Below are positions 33,267 through 42,109 of a stretch of 64,000 nt of DNA, piece by piece. The translations under genes and the position numbers were made by a program. The notes beneath the pieces were generated by a model. The model was not told the origin of the DNA. It searched no databases and worked only from the letters and a program-made list of their open reading frames with translations. The DNA is from Actinacidiphila alni (GTDB lineage Bacteria > Actinomycetota > Actinomycetes > Streptomycetales > Streptomycetaceae), in the NCBI RefSeq assembly GCF_900112845.1, contig NZ_FONG01000005.1, forward strand, positions 1-64,000, in the 5' to 3' direction. Position 1 is the stretch's first letter. Each line of letters begins with the position of its first letter.

Positions 33267-35255
33267 TTACTGTCCGCTGAGGTGGCGGTGCAGGAATTCG
33301 GCCTGGTGGCGCAGGAGTTGGTCGCCGCCGGGTGCGGTGAAGGGGCGGTGGCCGACGCCCGGCAGCAGCAGCACCTCGTGCGGGCGGCCCGCCGCGAGGA
33401 GGGCGGCGGACATGCGCAGGGTGTGCGCGGGGTGCACATTGTCGTCGAGCAGGCCGTGTGCCAGCAGCAGCGGGCGGGTCAGCGCCGACGCCTCCCGTAT
33501 CGGGGAGGCGTCCTCGTACCGCTCGGGGTACAGGTCGGGGTGGCCGAGGAAACGTTCGCGCCATTCGGCGTGGTAGAGCAGCGAGTCGGTGACGGCGGCG
33601 CCGGCGACGGCGGCGTGGAAGACGTCGGGGCGGCGCAGGACGGCGAGCATGGCGAGGGCGCCGCCGAAGGACCAGCCGCGGATCGCGACGCGGGTGAGGT
33701 CGAGGGCGTCGTGCAGGGCCGCCGCCTCGTGCAGCGCCGTGATCTGGTCCTCCAGGACCGGGCCGAACAAGTCGCCGTGCACCGCCCGTTCCCACTCCGG
33801 GCCGCGCCCCGGGGTGCCGCGGCCGTCCGCGACCAGCACCGCGAAGCCCTGCTCGGCGAACCACTGCGCCACCAGCGACCGCCAGTCCGGCTCGGCGGTC
33901 ACGCGCTGGCGGGCGGCGCCGCCGTACGGGTCGAGCAGCACGGGCAGCTTCCCCCCGCGCTCCTGCCCGCTCGACGGCTCGTACCAGGACGGCAGGTGGA
34001 GGGTGGCGCGTATGTCGTGCGGTCCGAGCACGAGGGACGTCGTGCGCAGTTCCAGGACGGGGGTCTCGGCGCGGGACTCGATCGGTACGGGCGCCTCGGC
34101 CTGCCGCCGGACGGCGGCGTGGCCGCCGCTGAGGTGGACGAGGGTGCCGCCGCGGCGGACGCCGTCGTGCACACCGGGTTCGGTGGTGAGCCGCGTCAGG
34201 CCGGTGGCGGGGGCGTACGTGCACAGGTGGGTCTCGGTCGGGTCCTCGGAGGCGCTGAAGAGGATCTCGTCGTCGTCCGCGCTCAGCAGCGCGCGCAGCT
34301 GGAGTCCGGGCGGGGTGACCGGGACGCCGTTGACCGTCAGGTGGCGGGTGCCGCGCAGGTCGGCGTGGGCGAGGAGGGCGCCGTCGCGGGCGCGCGCGGG
34401 CAGGCCGGGGACCGGCTGCACCCAGCACGCGTCGCGCTGCTCGCACAGCGCGTGCGTACGGCCGTCGGCCGTGTCGACGGCCAGCATCCGAACCGTCCGC
34501 TGGTCGCGGGAGCGGACCGTGGCGTACGGGCCGTGCGCGTCCCAGCCGGCGTCCGCCAGATACGCGAACGCGCCGTGGTCCCAGCGGACTTCGGTCGCGC
34601 CGACCGCCGCGTCGGTGCCGGTGATCCACAGCGTCACCTCGGGCAGCGGGCCGCCCGCCGCCGCGTACCGCACCGCGCGGGGGCGCGCCGCGGGCTCGGC
34701 CGGGTCCGCGACGTACCAGAGCGGGACGGCCGCCGTGTCCTCCCGGGCGACCAGCAGCCGGGCGCCGTCCGGCGCCCACCAGAAGCCGGCCGTGCCGAAG
34801 CTCACGCCTTCCTCGCCAGGTGCGGGCTCCGCCACCGGGCGGTCCCCGGTGCCGTCCCACTCGATCACCCGCAGCGAATCGCCGCCGGATATGTAGGCGA
34901 TGCGCTCGCCCGACGGATCGGGGCACGCCTCGCTCACCGGCTCCCGCGCCGCCAGCCGCCGCGCCCGCCCGCCGCTCACCTCCACCGTCCACAGCTCCCC
35001 GCCCACCACGAGCGCGACCCGTCGTACGGCCCGGTCCGCGGCGTACGCTCCCGCGCCGTCCCAGCGCGCCAGCAGCCTTTCCCTCCCCTCCGTCACGTCC
35101 AGCGCCCACAACCCACCGGCCGGATCGTCCCCGTCCCGGCTCCGCCCGTACACCACCGTCCGCCCCCCGGGCCCCACCACGAACCCCCCGGGCACCCCCA
35201 GCCCGAACCCGCGCGTCCGCACCAACTGCTCCGGAAAACCCTCGACGAACCCCAT
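33267..35255 (-). CDS. S9-family serine peptidase (dipeptidyl/acylaminoacyl peptidase-like)
   Basis: About 662 residues. The N-terminal ~400 residues form a beta-propeller-like region with repeats such as GERIAYISGGDSLRVIEWDG. The C-terminal alpha/beta-hydrolase has Ser in RGWSFGGALAM, Asp in HGLLDDNVHP and His in PGVGHRPF. This is the prolyl oligopeptidase-type layout; such enzymes cut short peptides after proline or remove acylated residues. No signal peptide is seen, so it is probably cytoplasmic. ATG 35255 is chosen since the upstream frame to 35912 runs antisense through the reductase gene. Confidence 0.88.
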   Translation of the reverse strand: MGFVEGFPEQLVRTRGFGLGVPGGFVVGPGGRTVVYGRSRDGDDPAGGLWALDVTEGRERLLARWDGAGAYAADRAVRRVALVVGGELWTVEVSGGRARRLAAREPVSEACPDPSGERIAYISGGDSLRVIEWDGTGDRPVAEPAPGEEGVSFGTAGFWWAPDGARLLVAREDTAAVPLWYVADPAEPAARPRAVRYAAAGGPLPEVTLWITGTDAAVGATEVRWDHGAFAYLADAGWDAHGPYATVRSRDQRTVRMLAVDTADGRTHALCEQRDACWVQPVPGLPARARDGALLAHADLRGTRHLTVNGVPVTPPGLQLRALLSADDDEILFSASEDPTETHLCTYAPATGLTRLTTEPGVHDGVRRGGTLVHLSGGHAAVRRQAEAPVPIESRAETPVLELRTTSLVLGPHDIRATLHLPSWYEPSSGQERGGKLPVLLDPYGGAARQRVTAEPDWRSLVAQWFAEQGFAVLVADGRGTPGRGPEWERAVHGDLFGPVLEDQITALHEAAALHDALDLTRVAIRGWSFGGALAMLAVLRRPDVFHAAVAGAAVTDSLLYHAEWRERFLGHPDLYPERYEDASPIREASALTRPLLLAHGLLDDNVHPAHTLRMSAALLAAGRPHEVLLLPGVGHRPFTAPGGDQLLRHQAEFLHRHLSGQ

Positions 35256-35417
35256 GCCCTGTCCCTGCCCGGGAGGCCGCGGATCAAACGGGTGTTCGAA
35301 TAAATTCCCCCGTGCGGCCGCGCCCGCCGGGAAGGGCGGTACGGCCGGGCGATGAGTTCGCGGGCCCGGAACGGTCTGCCCCGGTAACGAAAGAGTCGCC
35401 ACAAGGAGGACTGCACA

Positions 35418-36038
35418 GTGACCGCACACATGGGCAAGGTGACCTGCGATCTCTCGATCTCCGTCGACGGGTACTCGGCCGGGCTCAACCAGTCCGAGCA
35501 GCGTCCGTTCGGCGACGACGCCGGCGACGGCTGGGGCGACAGGCTGCACGGCTGGATGTTCGAAACCCCGGAGCGGCGGCAGGCCGAGCTCGACCGGCTG
35601 ACACTGGCCGGCGCCTTCATCATGGGGCGCAACATGTTCGGCCCCGTACGCGGCGCGTGGGATCGGCAGTGGAAGGGGTGGTGGGGGGACAATCCGCCCT
35701 ATCACGCACCGGTCTTCGTGCTCACCCACCACCCGCGCGACCCGCAACCGATGGACGGCGGCACCACGTTCCACTTCGTCACCGACGGCATCGAATCCGC
35801 GCTGCGACAGGCCCGCGAGGCGGCAGGCGGCCGCAACGTGTCGGTCCACGGGGGTGCGACCACCGTCAACCAGTACCTCGCCGCGGGTCTGATCGACGAA
35901 CTGCGGCTGCACATTGTGCCGTTCACGCTCGGCGCCGGCACGCGGCTGTTCGACGGCGTGCCCTCACTCAATCTCGAACAGGTGGAGTCGCGAGCGGCGG
36001 ACTCGGTCACACACGTGACTTACCGCGTGCTGTCCTGA
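35418..36038 (+). CDS. Dihydrofolate reductase/RibD C-terminal-like reductase
   Basis: A 206-residue protein of the RibD C-terminal/DHFR-like family. MGKVTCDLSISVDGYSAG opens the fold, GAFIMGRNMFG and PVFVLTHHP follow, and GGRNVSVHGGATTVNQYLAAGLIDELRLHIVP is the nucleotide-binding part. Stand-alone members are NAD(P)H-dependent reductases of unclear substrate, common in Streptomyces. GTG 35418 is preceded by AAGGAGGA. It diverges from the S9 peptidase gene, with 162 bases between. Confidence 0.88.
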   Translation: MTAHMGKVTCDLSISVDGYSAGLNQSEQRPFGDDAGDGWGDRLHGWMFETPERRQAELDRLTLAGAFIMGRNMFGPVRGAWDRQWKGWWGDNPPYHAPVFVLTHHPRDPQPMDGGTTFHFVTDGIESALRQAREAAGGRNVSVHGGATTVNQYLAAGLIDELRLHIVPFTLGAGTRLFDGVPSLNLEQVESRAADSVTHVTYRVLS

Positions 36039-36121
36039 GCGACGGCGGTGCCGCGCACCACTGCGGCACCGCGCGCCGGTCCTGAGTCGGTGATTGCGGT
36101 GAACTCGCTTAAGGGAAAGGG

Positions 36122-37348
36122 CTATTCGCCCGAGACCCAGAGTTCGCTCGCGCTGTTGATGATGAAGGACTGCACGGGGCAGCCGGAGGGCCGGGACATG
36201 CGCAGTTCCGGGAAACGCTCGAAGAGGATGCGCAGCGCGATGTCGCCTTCCAGCCGGGCCAGGCCGGCGCCGATGCAGAAATGCGGGCCGTTGCCGAAGG
36301 AGAGCTGGCGGGTGTTGGGGCGGCCGACGTCGAAGGTGTCGGCGTCGGGGAACTGCTGGGCGTCGCGGCCGGCCGCCGCGTAGGAGGCGAGCAGCGCCTC
36401 GCCGCGCCGGATCACCACGTCGCCGACGGGGATGTCCTCGATGGCGTAACGCAGCGGGAAGTGGCCGACCGGGCAGTCGTAGCGCACGACTTCCTCGATG
36501 ACCGAGTCCCAGCCGACCTCGCCGGACCGCGCGCGGGCCAGCTGCGCGGGGTTGTGGAGCAGCGCGCGTACCGCGTTGGTGATGAGGTTGACGGTGGTCT
36601 CGTGGCCGCCCACCAGCACGGTGAGCATGACGACCACGATCTCGTCCTCGCTGAGCTTGTCGCCCTCCTCGGAGGCGGCGATCAGCGCGCTGGTCAGGTC
36701 GTCCCCGGGGTTCTTCCGCTTGGTCGCGGCGGCCTCGGCGAGCAGGCCGAGGAGCTGGTCCTGGGCGACCTGCGTCTGGTTGCCCTTGGCCGCGGGATGG
36801 CTGGTGAGGACGGCGTCGGACAGTGCGCGCAGCCGCTCGCCGTCCATCGGGGGCAGGCCGAGCAGCTCGGCGATCACCTTGACCGGCAGCGGCAGCGCGT
36901 AGTCCTCGCGCAGGTCGAACTCGCCGCCGCGTTCGGCCGCGGCGTCCAGCAGTTGGTGCGCCAGCTCCTCGATGCGGGGGCGCATGGCGGCGGTGCGGCG
37001 GGGCGTCATGGCCTGTCCCGCCAGGGCGCGCAGCCGGCGGTGCTCGGCGCCGTCCCGGGTGAGGATGCCGGGCAGGCTGACGAAGTTCTCCAGCGGCCAC
37101 TTGTCGGGCAGCCGGCCCTCGGTGTTGCGCGGCCACTGCCGCGGGTCCTTGGACACCCGCGGGTCGACGAGGAGTTGGCGGAGCGTCTCGTGGTGGGTGA
37201 CCGCCCAGGCCGGAACGCCGCCGGGGAGTTCCACCAGCGCGACCGGACCGGCCGCCCGCAGGCGTACGTTCTCCTCGTGCTGGTTCTGGCCGAAGTGGTC
37301 GAACGATAATGGGGTCAGAGTTTCCGAGGTTTTCATGCCCGGCACCAT
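36122..37348 (-). CDS. Cytochrome P450
   Basis: A 408-residue soluble bacterial P450. The haem ligand is Cys358 in [17 protein letters not shown], the oxygen-binding I-helix reads [13 protein letters not shown] (near 245), and ExxR is in [16 protein letters not shown]. It resembles the CYP105/CYP107 types that hydroxylate natural products or xenobiotics. No ferredoxin or biosynthetic cluster is next to it, so the substrate is open. The start could be ATG 37348 or ATG 37336. The usual Ala/Thr pattern of the I-helix is kept (GGHETT), so it should be active. Confidence 0.93.
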   Translation of the reverse strand: MVPGMKTSETLTPLSFDHFGQNQHEENVRLRAAGPVALVELPGGVPAWAVTHHETLRQLLVDPRVSKDPRQWPRNTEGRLPDKWPLENFVSLPGILTRDGAEHRRLRALAGQAMTPRRTAAMRPRIEELAHQLLDAAAERGGEFDLREDYALPLPVKVIAELLGLPPMDGERLRALSDAVLTSHPAAKGNQTQVAQDQLLGLLAEAAATKRKNPGDDLTSALIAASEEGDKLSEDEIVVVMLTVLVGGHETTVNLITNAVRALLHNPAQLARARSGEVGWDSVIEEVVRYDCPVGHFPLRYAIEDIPVGDVVIRRGEALLASYAAAGRDAQQFPDADTFDVGRPNTRQLSFGNGPHFCIGAGLARLEGDIALRILFERFPELRMSRPSGCPVQSFIINSASELWVSGE

Positions 37349-37662
37349 AACAACGGCTCTCGGGCAATAAAAGATGCCCTGAAGGGCAATACGCGGAACG
37401 CGACTGTCACGCCATGGACGCGCGGCCCGGAGGCGGTTCTTCCGAATGCGGATATCGGAGCCGAGGTGCTCTCCCGCGCCTTTTCGATCTTAGGGGGAGT
37501 GGCTGATTCACGTGGTCGACCACGGGAATTCGGACGTGTTCCTTAATTCGTCCCGCGGTTCGCCTCGCGGATTGTCGGACGTGTTCCTTAATGGGTTCGA
37601 GCGGCGACGTTCGCGGATTAAATACGTGGCGGGCGCGGCGCCGTACGCAGCAGCATGGCCCT
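37349..37662. promoter_or_regulatory. P450/DinB intergenic region with palindrome and direct repeats
   Basis: A 314-base divergent promoter region. It contains the perfect 14-bp palindrome CGTGGTCGACCACG (37511-37524), an 18-base direct repeat TCGGACGTGTTCCTTAAT at 37530-37547 and 37575-37592, and GCCCTGAAGGGC, a 12-bp palindrome close to the P450 start (around 37375-37386). The DNA is AT-richer than its surroundings. These are candidate regulator sites for the P450 gene, the DinB gene, or both. Confidence 0.6.
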
Positions 37663-38229
37663 ATGAGCGATGACCGTACGAGGGAGCGGTGGACCCGGGC
37701 GACCGTCTATCCCGACATGTGGACGGACCCGGACGACGACCCGCGCGAGAACGACGGGCCGAGCCCGGAGGGCGAGGCGGCCACCCTGCTCGACTATCTG
37801 ACCAGCTACCGCATGACGCTGCGGATGAAGTGCGAGGGCCTGGACGCCGAGCAGTTGGCGCGCCGTTCGGTGCCGCCGTCGACGATGTCGCTGCTCGGCC
37901 TGGTCCGTCACCTGGCCGAGGTCGAACGCGACTGGCGCAATTGGCTCACCGACGGCGAGCCGGAGCCGAAGATCTACGGGGTCCGCGACGCGGACTTCGA
38001 CGGCGCCGTCGCCGACCCGGCCGTGGTCGCCGCCTCCTACGCCGACCTGGAGCGCGAACAGGCCGCCACGGACGCGGTGTTGGCCGCCCACCCCGACCTG
38101 GGGGAGCGGGTCGGCAAGGACGAGGTGGCGATCCGCGACCTGCTCGTGCACCGGATCGAGGAGTACGCCCGGCACTGCGGGCACGCCGATCTGCTGCGGG
38201 AGTGCGTGGACGGGCGGGTCGGGCAGTAA
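37663..38229 (+). CDS. DinB family protein (DUF664)
   Basis: A 188-residue four-helix protein of the DinB/YfiT family. TLLDYLTSYRMTLRMKCEGL begins the first helix, VRHLAEVERDW supplies the first metal-binding histidine, and EYARHCGHADLLRECVDG supplies the others. Such proteins bind a divalent metal and many are thiol-dependent (bacillithiol or mycothiol) S-transferases; the substrate is unknown. ATG 37663 is used; the frame upstream to 37591 has no ribosome binding site. Confidence 0.88.
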   Translation: MSDDRTRERWTRATVYPDMWTDPDDDPRENDGPSPEGEAATLLDYLTSYRMTLRMKCEGLDAEQLARRSVPPSTMSLLGLVRHLAEVERDWRNWLTDGEPEPKIYGVRDADFDGAVADPAVVAASYADLEREQAATDAVLAAHPDLGERVGKDEVAIRDLLVHRIEEYARHCGHADLLRECVDGRVGQ

Positions 38230-38272
38230 CTCCCCCGGTCACGGCCGTAGTTGCGGCCGGTCGGCGTGGCCG

Positions 38273-39229
38273 TCAGGCGGGGACCTGTGCGAGCAGGGCG
38301 CGGGTCTCCGCCACCACGCGGTCGTCGAACTCCGGCTCGTGGACGAGCGCCGACCCGCGCATCGGCCTGCCCTTCTCGTCGTAGTAGACGCCGGTGCCGG
38401 TGGGGCGGTCGCCGCCGTCGGTCAGGATGCGGGCGATGACGCGGCCCGCGGTCCCGGGCGTGCTCCAGTACTTGATGAACGGCGCGAGCGGCGCCAGCAC
38501 GAACCGGCCCAGCAGCCGCAGCGCCAGGTTGCTGTCGCGGCCGAGGCCGGTGCCGGGGTTGAAGCCGGGCTCGACCCCGTTGATCCGCAGCCGGGGCAGC
38601 TCGCGGGAGAAGGCGAGGACCGTCGCGAGCGAGCACTGCTTGGACGTGGCATAGGCGTCGCCGCCGGGCAGCTTGGAGCCGCCGGGCTCCCACTCGCCGC
38701 GCGCGCTCGCCTCGGCGGAGACGTAGCGGCCACCGCGGAAACCGGCCATCACGGCGGGCTTGCGCGTCGGGTCCTCGACGCCGGAGCAGACGAAGAGCAC
38801 CTGGGCGCCGTCCGGCAGATGCGGGGCGAGTGCCTCGGTGAGGGCGAACGGGCCGAGGTGGTTGGTGGCGAAGGTGGTGTCCCAGCCGAGGGAGTTGGTG
38901 GTCGGGGCGACCTGTGCGATGCCGGCGTTGTTGAGCAGGCCGGCGATCGGCAGGCCGAGCGTGACGATCTCCGCGGCGGCGCGCCGTACGCTCGCCGGTT
39001 CCGCGAGGTCACAGACGACGGCCACGGCCGTGCCGCCGCGGCGCTCGATGACCTCGCGGACCTCGGCGAGCCGGTCGGCGCTGCGGCCGACCAGGACGAC
39101 GGTGCCGTGCTCGGCCAGTTCCAGCGCGGCGCGGCGGCCGATGCCGGAGGTCGGCCCGGTGACGATGTACGCGGCCGGCGCGGGCGTGCCGGTGCCGCCG
39201 GGGCGGGGGGTGCGGGCGGTGGGGGACAT
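38273..39229 (-). CDS. Short-chain dehydrogenase/reductase
   Basis: A 318-residue SDR oxidoreductase. The cofactor motif is VTGPTSGIGRRAALEL, NNAG is in LLNNAGIAQ, and the catalytic pair is in DAYATSKQCSLA (YxxxK). The C terminus is longer than the classical 250 residues, like retinol dehydrogenase/WW-domain types. GAGGAG precedes ATG 39229. An operator-like palindrome shared with the neighbouring tetR gene lies upstream, so TetR control is likely. Confidence 0.9.
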   Translation of the reverse strand: MSPTARTPRPGGTGTPAPAAYIVTGPTSGIGRRAALELAEHGTVVLVGRSADRLAEVREVIERRGGTAVAVVCDLAEPASVRRAAAEIVTLGLPIAGLLNNAGIAQVAPTTNSLGWDTTFATNHLGPFALTEALAPHLPDGAQVLFVCSGVEDPTRKPAVMAGFRGGRYVSAEASARGEWEPGGSKLPGGDAYATSKQCSLATVLAFSRELPRLRINGVEPGFNPGTGLGRDSNLALRLLGRFVLAPLAPFIKYWSTPGTAGRVIARILTDGGDRPTGTGVYYDEKGRPMRGSALVHEPEFDDRVVAETRALLAQVPA

Positions 39230-39322
39230 GGGCGGGTCGCTCCTCGGGGTGCGGGTGGGTGGGTGCGTCTGCGTGTCTGTGCGTCTGTGCGTGGGTGAGT
39301 GGATGGGTGGGCCGGTTGATGT

Positions 39323-39337
39323 CTGACTAGTCAGTCA
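39323..39337. promoter_or_regulatory. TetR-type operator upstream of the SDR gene
   Basis: CTGACTAGTCAG (39323-39334) is a perfect 12-bp palindrome, running on into TCA so that AGTCAGTCA appears. The same AGTCAGTCA is found in the promoter of the downstream tetR gene (39994-40002). It lies about 95 bases upstream of the SDR start. Confidence 0.65.
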
Positions 39338-39398
39338 TTCATGGTCGTGGGCCGGTGCTCGGGCTCCCCGGGGGCCGGGGCGGAGCGGGGTGGAGGTG

Positions 39399-39968
39399 TC
39401 AGCCGCCGAAGATGCGCCAGAGCGCGTCGAAGCCGGACCGGCCGTGCGTCTCGGCGTTCTCCGGGTCCTTGAGGGCGTAGTCGATCGTGGCCTCGGCGAG
39501 GGCGTTGGCGAGCGTGATGACGAAGGCGAGCGGTGCGTCCTTGAGCGGGCCGTTCTCCCGGCCGCGCTCCATGATCACGGCGACCCCGGCCATGGCGCGG
39601 CTCGCCGTCTCGTGCGTGGCGGTGGTGATCTCGTCGGAGACCTGGAGCTGTGCGAGGGCCCGGCGTTTGTCGGGCTGGGTGATCGCCCAGCGCAGCCAGC
39701 CGGTCCACATGTGGAGCAGCTGCTCGCGCGGGCCGGCGCCGTCGGGCAGGCCGCCGAGGGCGGCGGCGCCCATGTCCGACTTCAGCTCCAGGTAGAGGTG
39801 GTTGAAGAGGTCGGCCTTGGTGTCGAAGTAGGTGAACAGCGAGCCGTTGGAGACGCCCGCCTCCTTGGCGATGGCCGCCGTCGCCGCGCCCAGCCCTTGG
39901 GCGGCGACGATCCGCGTCGCGGCGGACATGATCGCGGCGCGCTTGTCGTCACTCCTGGGGCGGGGCAT
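39399..39968 (-). CDS. TetR-family transcriptional regulator
   Basis: A 189-residue repressor. The N-terminal helix-turn-helix spans IMSAATRIVAAQGLGAATAAIAKEAGVSNGSLFTYFDTKADLF. The C-terminal ligand domain has the TetR_C type with MWTGWLRWAITQPDKRRALAQL. It probably regulates itself and the adjacent SDR gene through shared sites. ATG 39968 lies six bases after a -10 element, so the mRNA is probably leaderless. Confidence 0.9.
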   Translation of the reverse strand: MPRPRSDDKRAAIMSAATRIVAAQGLGAATAAIAKEAGVSNGSLFTYFDTKADLFNHLYLELKSDMGAAALGGLPDGAGPREQLLHMWTGWLRWAITQPDKRRALAQLQVSDEITTATHETASRAMAGVAVIMERGRENGPLKDAPLAFVITLANALAEATIDYALKDPENAETHGRSGFDALWRIFGG

Positions 39969-39974
39969 GCGTCG

Positions 39975-40003
39975 AGTATGTAGGAGAGTGTTCAGTCAGT
40001 CAA
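39975..40003 (-). promoter_or_regulatory. Leaderless tetR promoter overlapping its operator
   Basis: On the minus strand TTGACT (39998-40003) and CATACT (39975-39980) are 17 bases apart. The expected start site is the A of the tetR ATG at 39968. The AGTCAGTCA motif covers the -35, so repressor binding would block the promoter. Confidence 0.65.
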
Positions 40004-40092
40004 CTTCGGGAGGGGCCGGGACCGACTCGCCCCGACCCCCGCCTGTGCGGCCCGCCCGCGCAGCCCGGCCGGCGCCGCCCGTGCGGCCCGGC

Positions 40093-41877
40093 TCAGAGCC
40101 GCTCGGGCGTGTGGATGCCGAGCAGGGTCAGGCCCTGCCGCAGCGTCCGGGCGGTGAGGTCGCAGAGGAAGAGCCTGTTCTCCACCTCGGCCGGGCTCTC
40201 CGCCTTCAGCACCGGGCACTGCTCGTAGAAGGTCGCGAAGGCCGACGCCACGGCGAAGAGATACGCGGCCAGCTTGTGCGGCTCGTACGTCTCCACCGTG
40301 GAGTCCAGCGTCTCCGCGAACTCGTCGAGCAGCAGCCCGAGCGCCCGCTCGGCCGGGGCCAGCGGCAGCTCCGGGTGCGGCACCGGCTTCGCGTCGCCCG
40401 CGCGCCGGAAGATCGACCGGATCCGGGCGTAGGAGTACTGGATGTAGACGCTCGTGTCGCCGTTGAGCGAGACCATCCGGTCCAGGTCGAAGACGTAGTC
40501 CCGGCCGAGCGAGGTCGACAGGTCCGCGTACTTCACCGCGCCGATGCCGACCTCGGCACCCCGCTCGGCGATCTCCGCGTCCGTCAGCTCGCCCTTGACG
40601 TCCTTCTCCCGCACGACCGCCGTGGCCCGCTCGACGGCCTCGTCCAGCAGGTCCTCCAGCTTCACGCTCTCGCCCGCCCGGGTCTTGAACGGCTTGCCGT
40701 CCTTGCCCAGCACGGTGCCGAACGGGATGTGCTTGACCGCCACGTCGTCGGTGAGCCAGCCCGCCCGCCGGGCGGTCTCGAAGACCATCCGGAAGTGCAG
40801 CGCCTGCCGGGCGTCCACGACGTAGAGCAGCGTGGTGGCGTGCAGATTCTGTGTCCGGTCCCGGACCGCGGACAGGTCGGTCGCCGGGTAGCCGAAGCCG
40901 CCGTCGGACTTGCGGACGATCAGCGGGACCGGCTCGCCGTCCTTGCCCTTGATGTCGTCGAAGAACACGCACAGCGCGCCGTCCGACCGCACCGCGACAC
41001 CGGACTTCTCCAGCAGGTCGCTGGTCTCCACCAGCATGTCGTTGTACCCCGACTCACCGACGACGTTCTCGTCCTCGATCTCGATGTCGAGCTTGTCGTA
41101 GACGGAGTGGAAGTAGATCAGCGACTCGTCCACCAGCCACTGCCAGATCCGCAGCGTCTCCTCGTCGCCCGCCTGGAGCTGCACCAGCCGCTTGCGCGAC
41201 CGGTCCTTGAACTCCTCGTCGGAGTCGAACAGTGTCCGCGCCGACTTGTAGAGCCGGTCGAGCCGAGACATCGACGCCTCGCCGGCCTCCGCGCTGTCCG
41301 CCGCCCGCGGGGTGCTCTCCAGCTCGGCCGGGTGCTCCATCAGATACTGCACGAGCATGCCGAACTGGGTGCCCCAGTCACCGATGTGGTGCCGCGGGAT
41401 CACCTTCTCGCCGTTGAACCGCAGGATCCGCACGATCGCGTCGCCGATCACCGAGGACCGCAGGTGCCCGACGTGCATCTCCTTGGCGACGTTCGGCTGC
41501 GCGTAGTCGATGACGGTGATGCCCGGGTGCTCGGCGAAGGGCACGCCGAGCCGGTCGTCGGCGGCCCGCAGCGCGAGATTGCCGGTGATCGCCCGGTCGG
41601 TGACCGAGATGTTCAGGAAGCCGGGCCCGGACACCTCGATCTCGCCGATCAGGCCCTCGGGGCCGTCGGCGGGCAGCTCGGCGAGCACGGCCGCGGCCAG
41701 CTCCCGCGGGTTGGCCTTGGCCCGCTTGGCGAGGCCCAGCACGCCGTTGGCCTGGAAGTCGGCCCGGTCGCTTCGGCGCAGCAGCGGGTCGGCACCGTCG
41801 GCCGACGGCACGGCGGCCGCGAGGGCGGCCGAGACGCGCTGCTGGAGTGAAGCGGAGAGGGAGGTGACCGAGGCCAT
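40093..41877 (-). CDS. argS: Arginyl-tRNA synthetase
   Basis: A 594-residue class I aminoacyl-tRNA synthetase that charges tRNA-Arg. The signature HIGH-type motif is in [17 protein letters not shown], the GDWGTQFG motif follows, and the anticodon-binding domain ends [19 protein letters not shown]. The N-terminal ADF/Add1 domain is present. ATG 41877 is supported by alignment of MASVTSL with usual starts; the longer frame to 42246 would run into lysS. It diverges from lysS. Confidence 0.96.
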   Translation of the reverse strand: MASVTSLSASLQQRVSAALAAAVPSADGADPLLRRSDRADFQANGVLGLAKRAKANPRELAAAVLAELPADGPEGLIGEIEVSGPGFLNISVTDRAITGNLALRAADDRLGVPFAEHPGITVIDYAQPNVAKEMHVGHLRSSVIGDAIVRILRFNGEKVIPRHHIGDWGTQFGMLVQYLMEHPAELESTPRAADSAEAGEASMSRLDRLYKSARTLFDSDEEFKDRSRKRLVQLQAGDEETLRIWQWLVDESLIYFHSVYDKLDIEIEDENVVGESGYNDMLVETSDLLEKSGVAVRSDGALCVFFDDIKGKDGEPVPLIVRKSDGGFGYPATDLSAVRDRTQNLHATTLLYVVDARQALHFRMVFETARRAGWLTDDVAVKHIPFGTVLGKDGKPFKTRAGESVKLEDLLDEAVERATAVVREKDVKGELTDAEIAERGAEVGIGAVKYADLSTSLGRDYVFDLDRMVSLNGDTSVYIQYSYARIRSIFRRAGDAKPVPHPELPLAPAERALGLLLDEFAETLDSTVETYEPHKLAAYLFAVASAFATFYEQCPVLKAESPAEVENRLFLCDLTARTLRQGLTLLGIHTPERL

Positions 41878-41970
41878 GGTGTGCCGTTCCGTGTGTCGTG
41901 GATAGCGGGGACCGCCGTGCGTGGCGGCCGGATGCCAGTGTCCCACGGGCGGCCGGTCGGGCCGCGCGGG

Positions 41971-42018
41971 TTTTCCACAGGCCGGGCACAGGCCGGGGGT
42001 TTTCCGTGGTTTTCCACA
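41971..42018. promoter_or_regulatory. Two DnaA-box-like sites between argS and lysS
   Basis: TTTTCCACA occurs at 41971-41979 and again at 42010-42018, in the repeated context TTTTCCACAGGCC. It fits the loose DnaA box TTWTNCACA but not the preferred Streptomyces form TTGTCCACA. It could equally be a plain promoter-region duplication. Confidence 0.35.
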
Positions 42019-42109
42019 GGCCGCGTTATCCGCTGGCGAGCGGGCCCCGGATGTCTGGGAGAATCGACGGCGAAGGACAGCCCCCCAGAACCCCAGGAAG
42101 AAGAGGACC

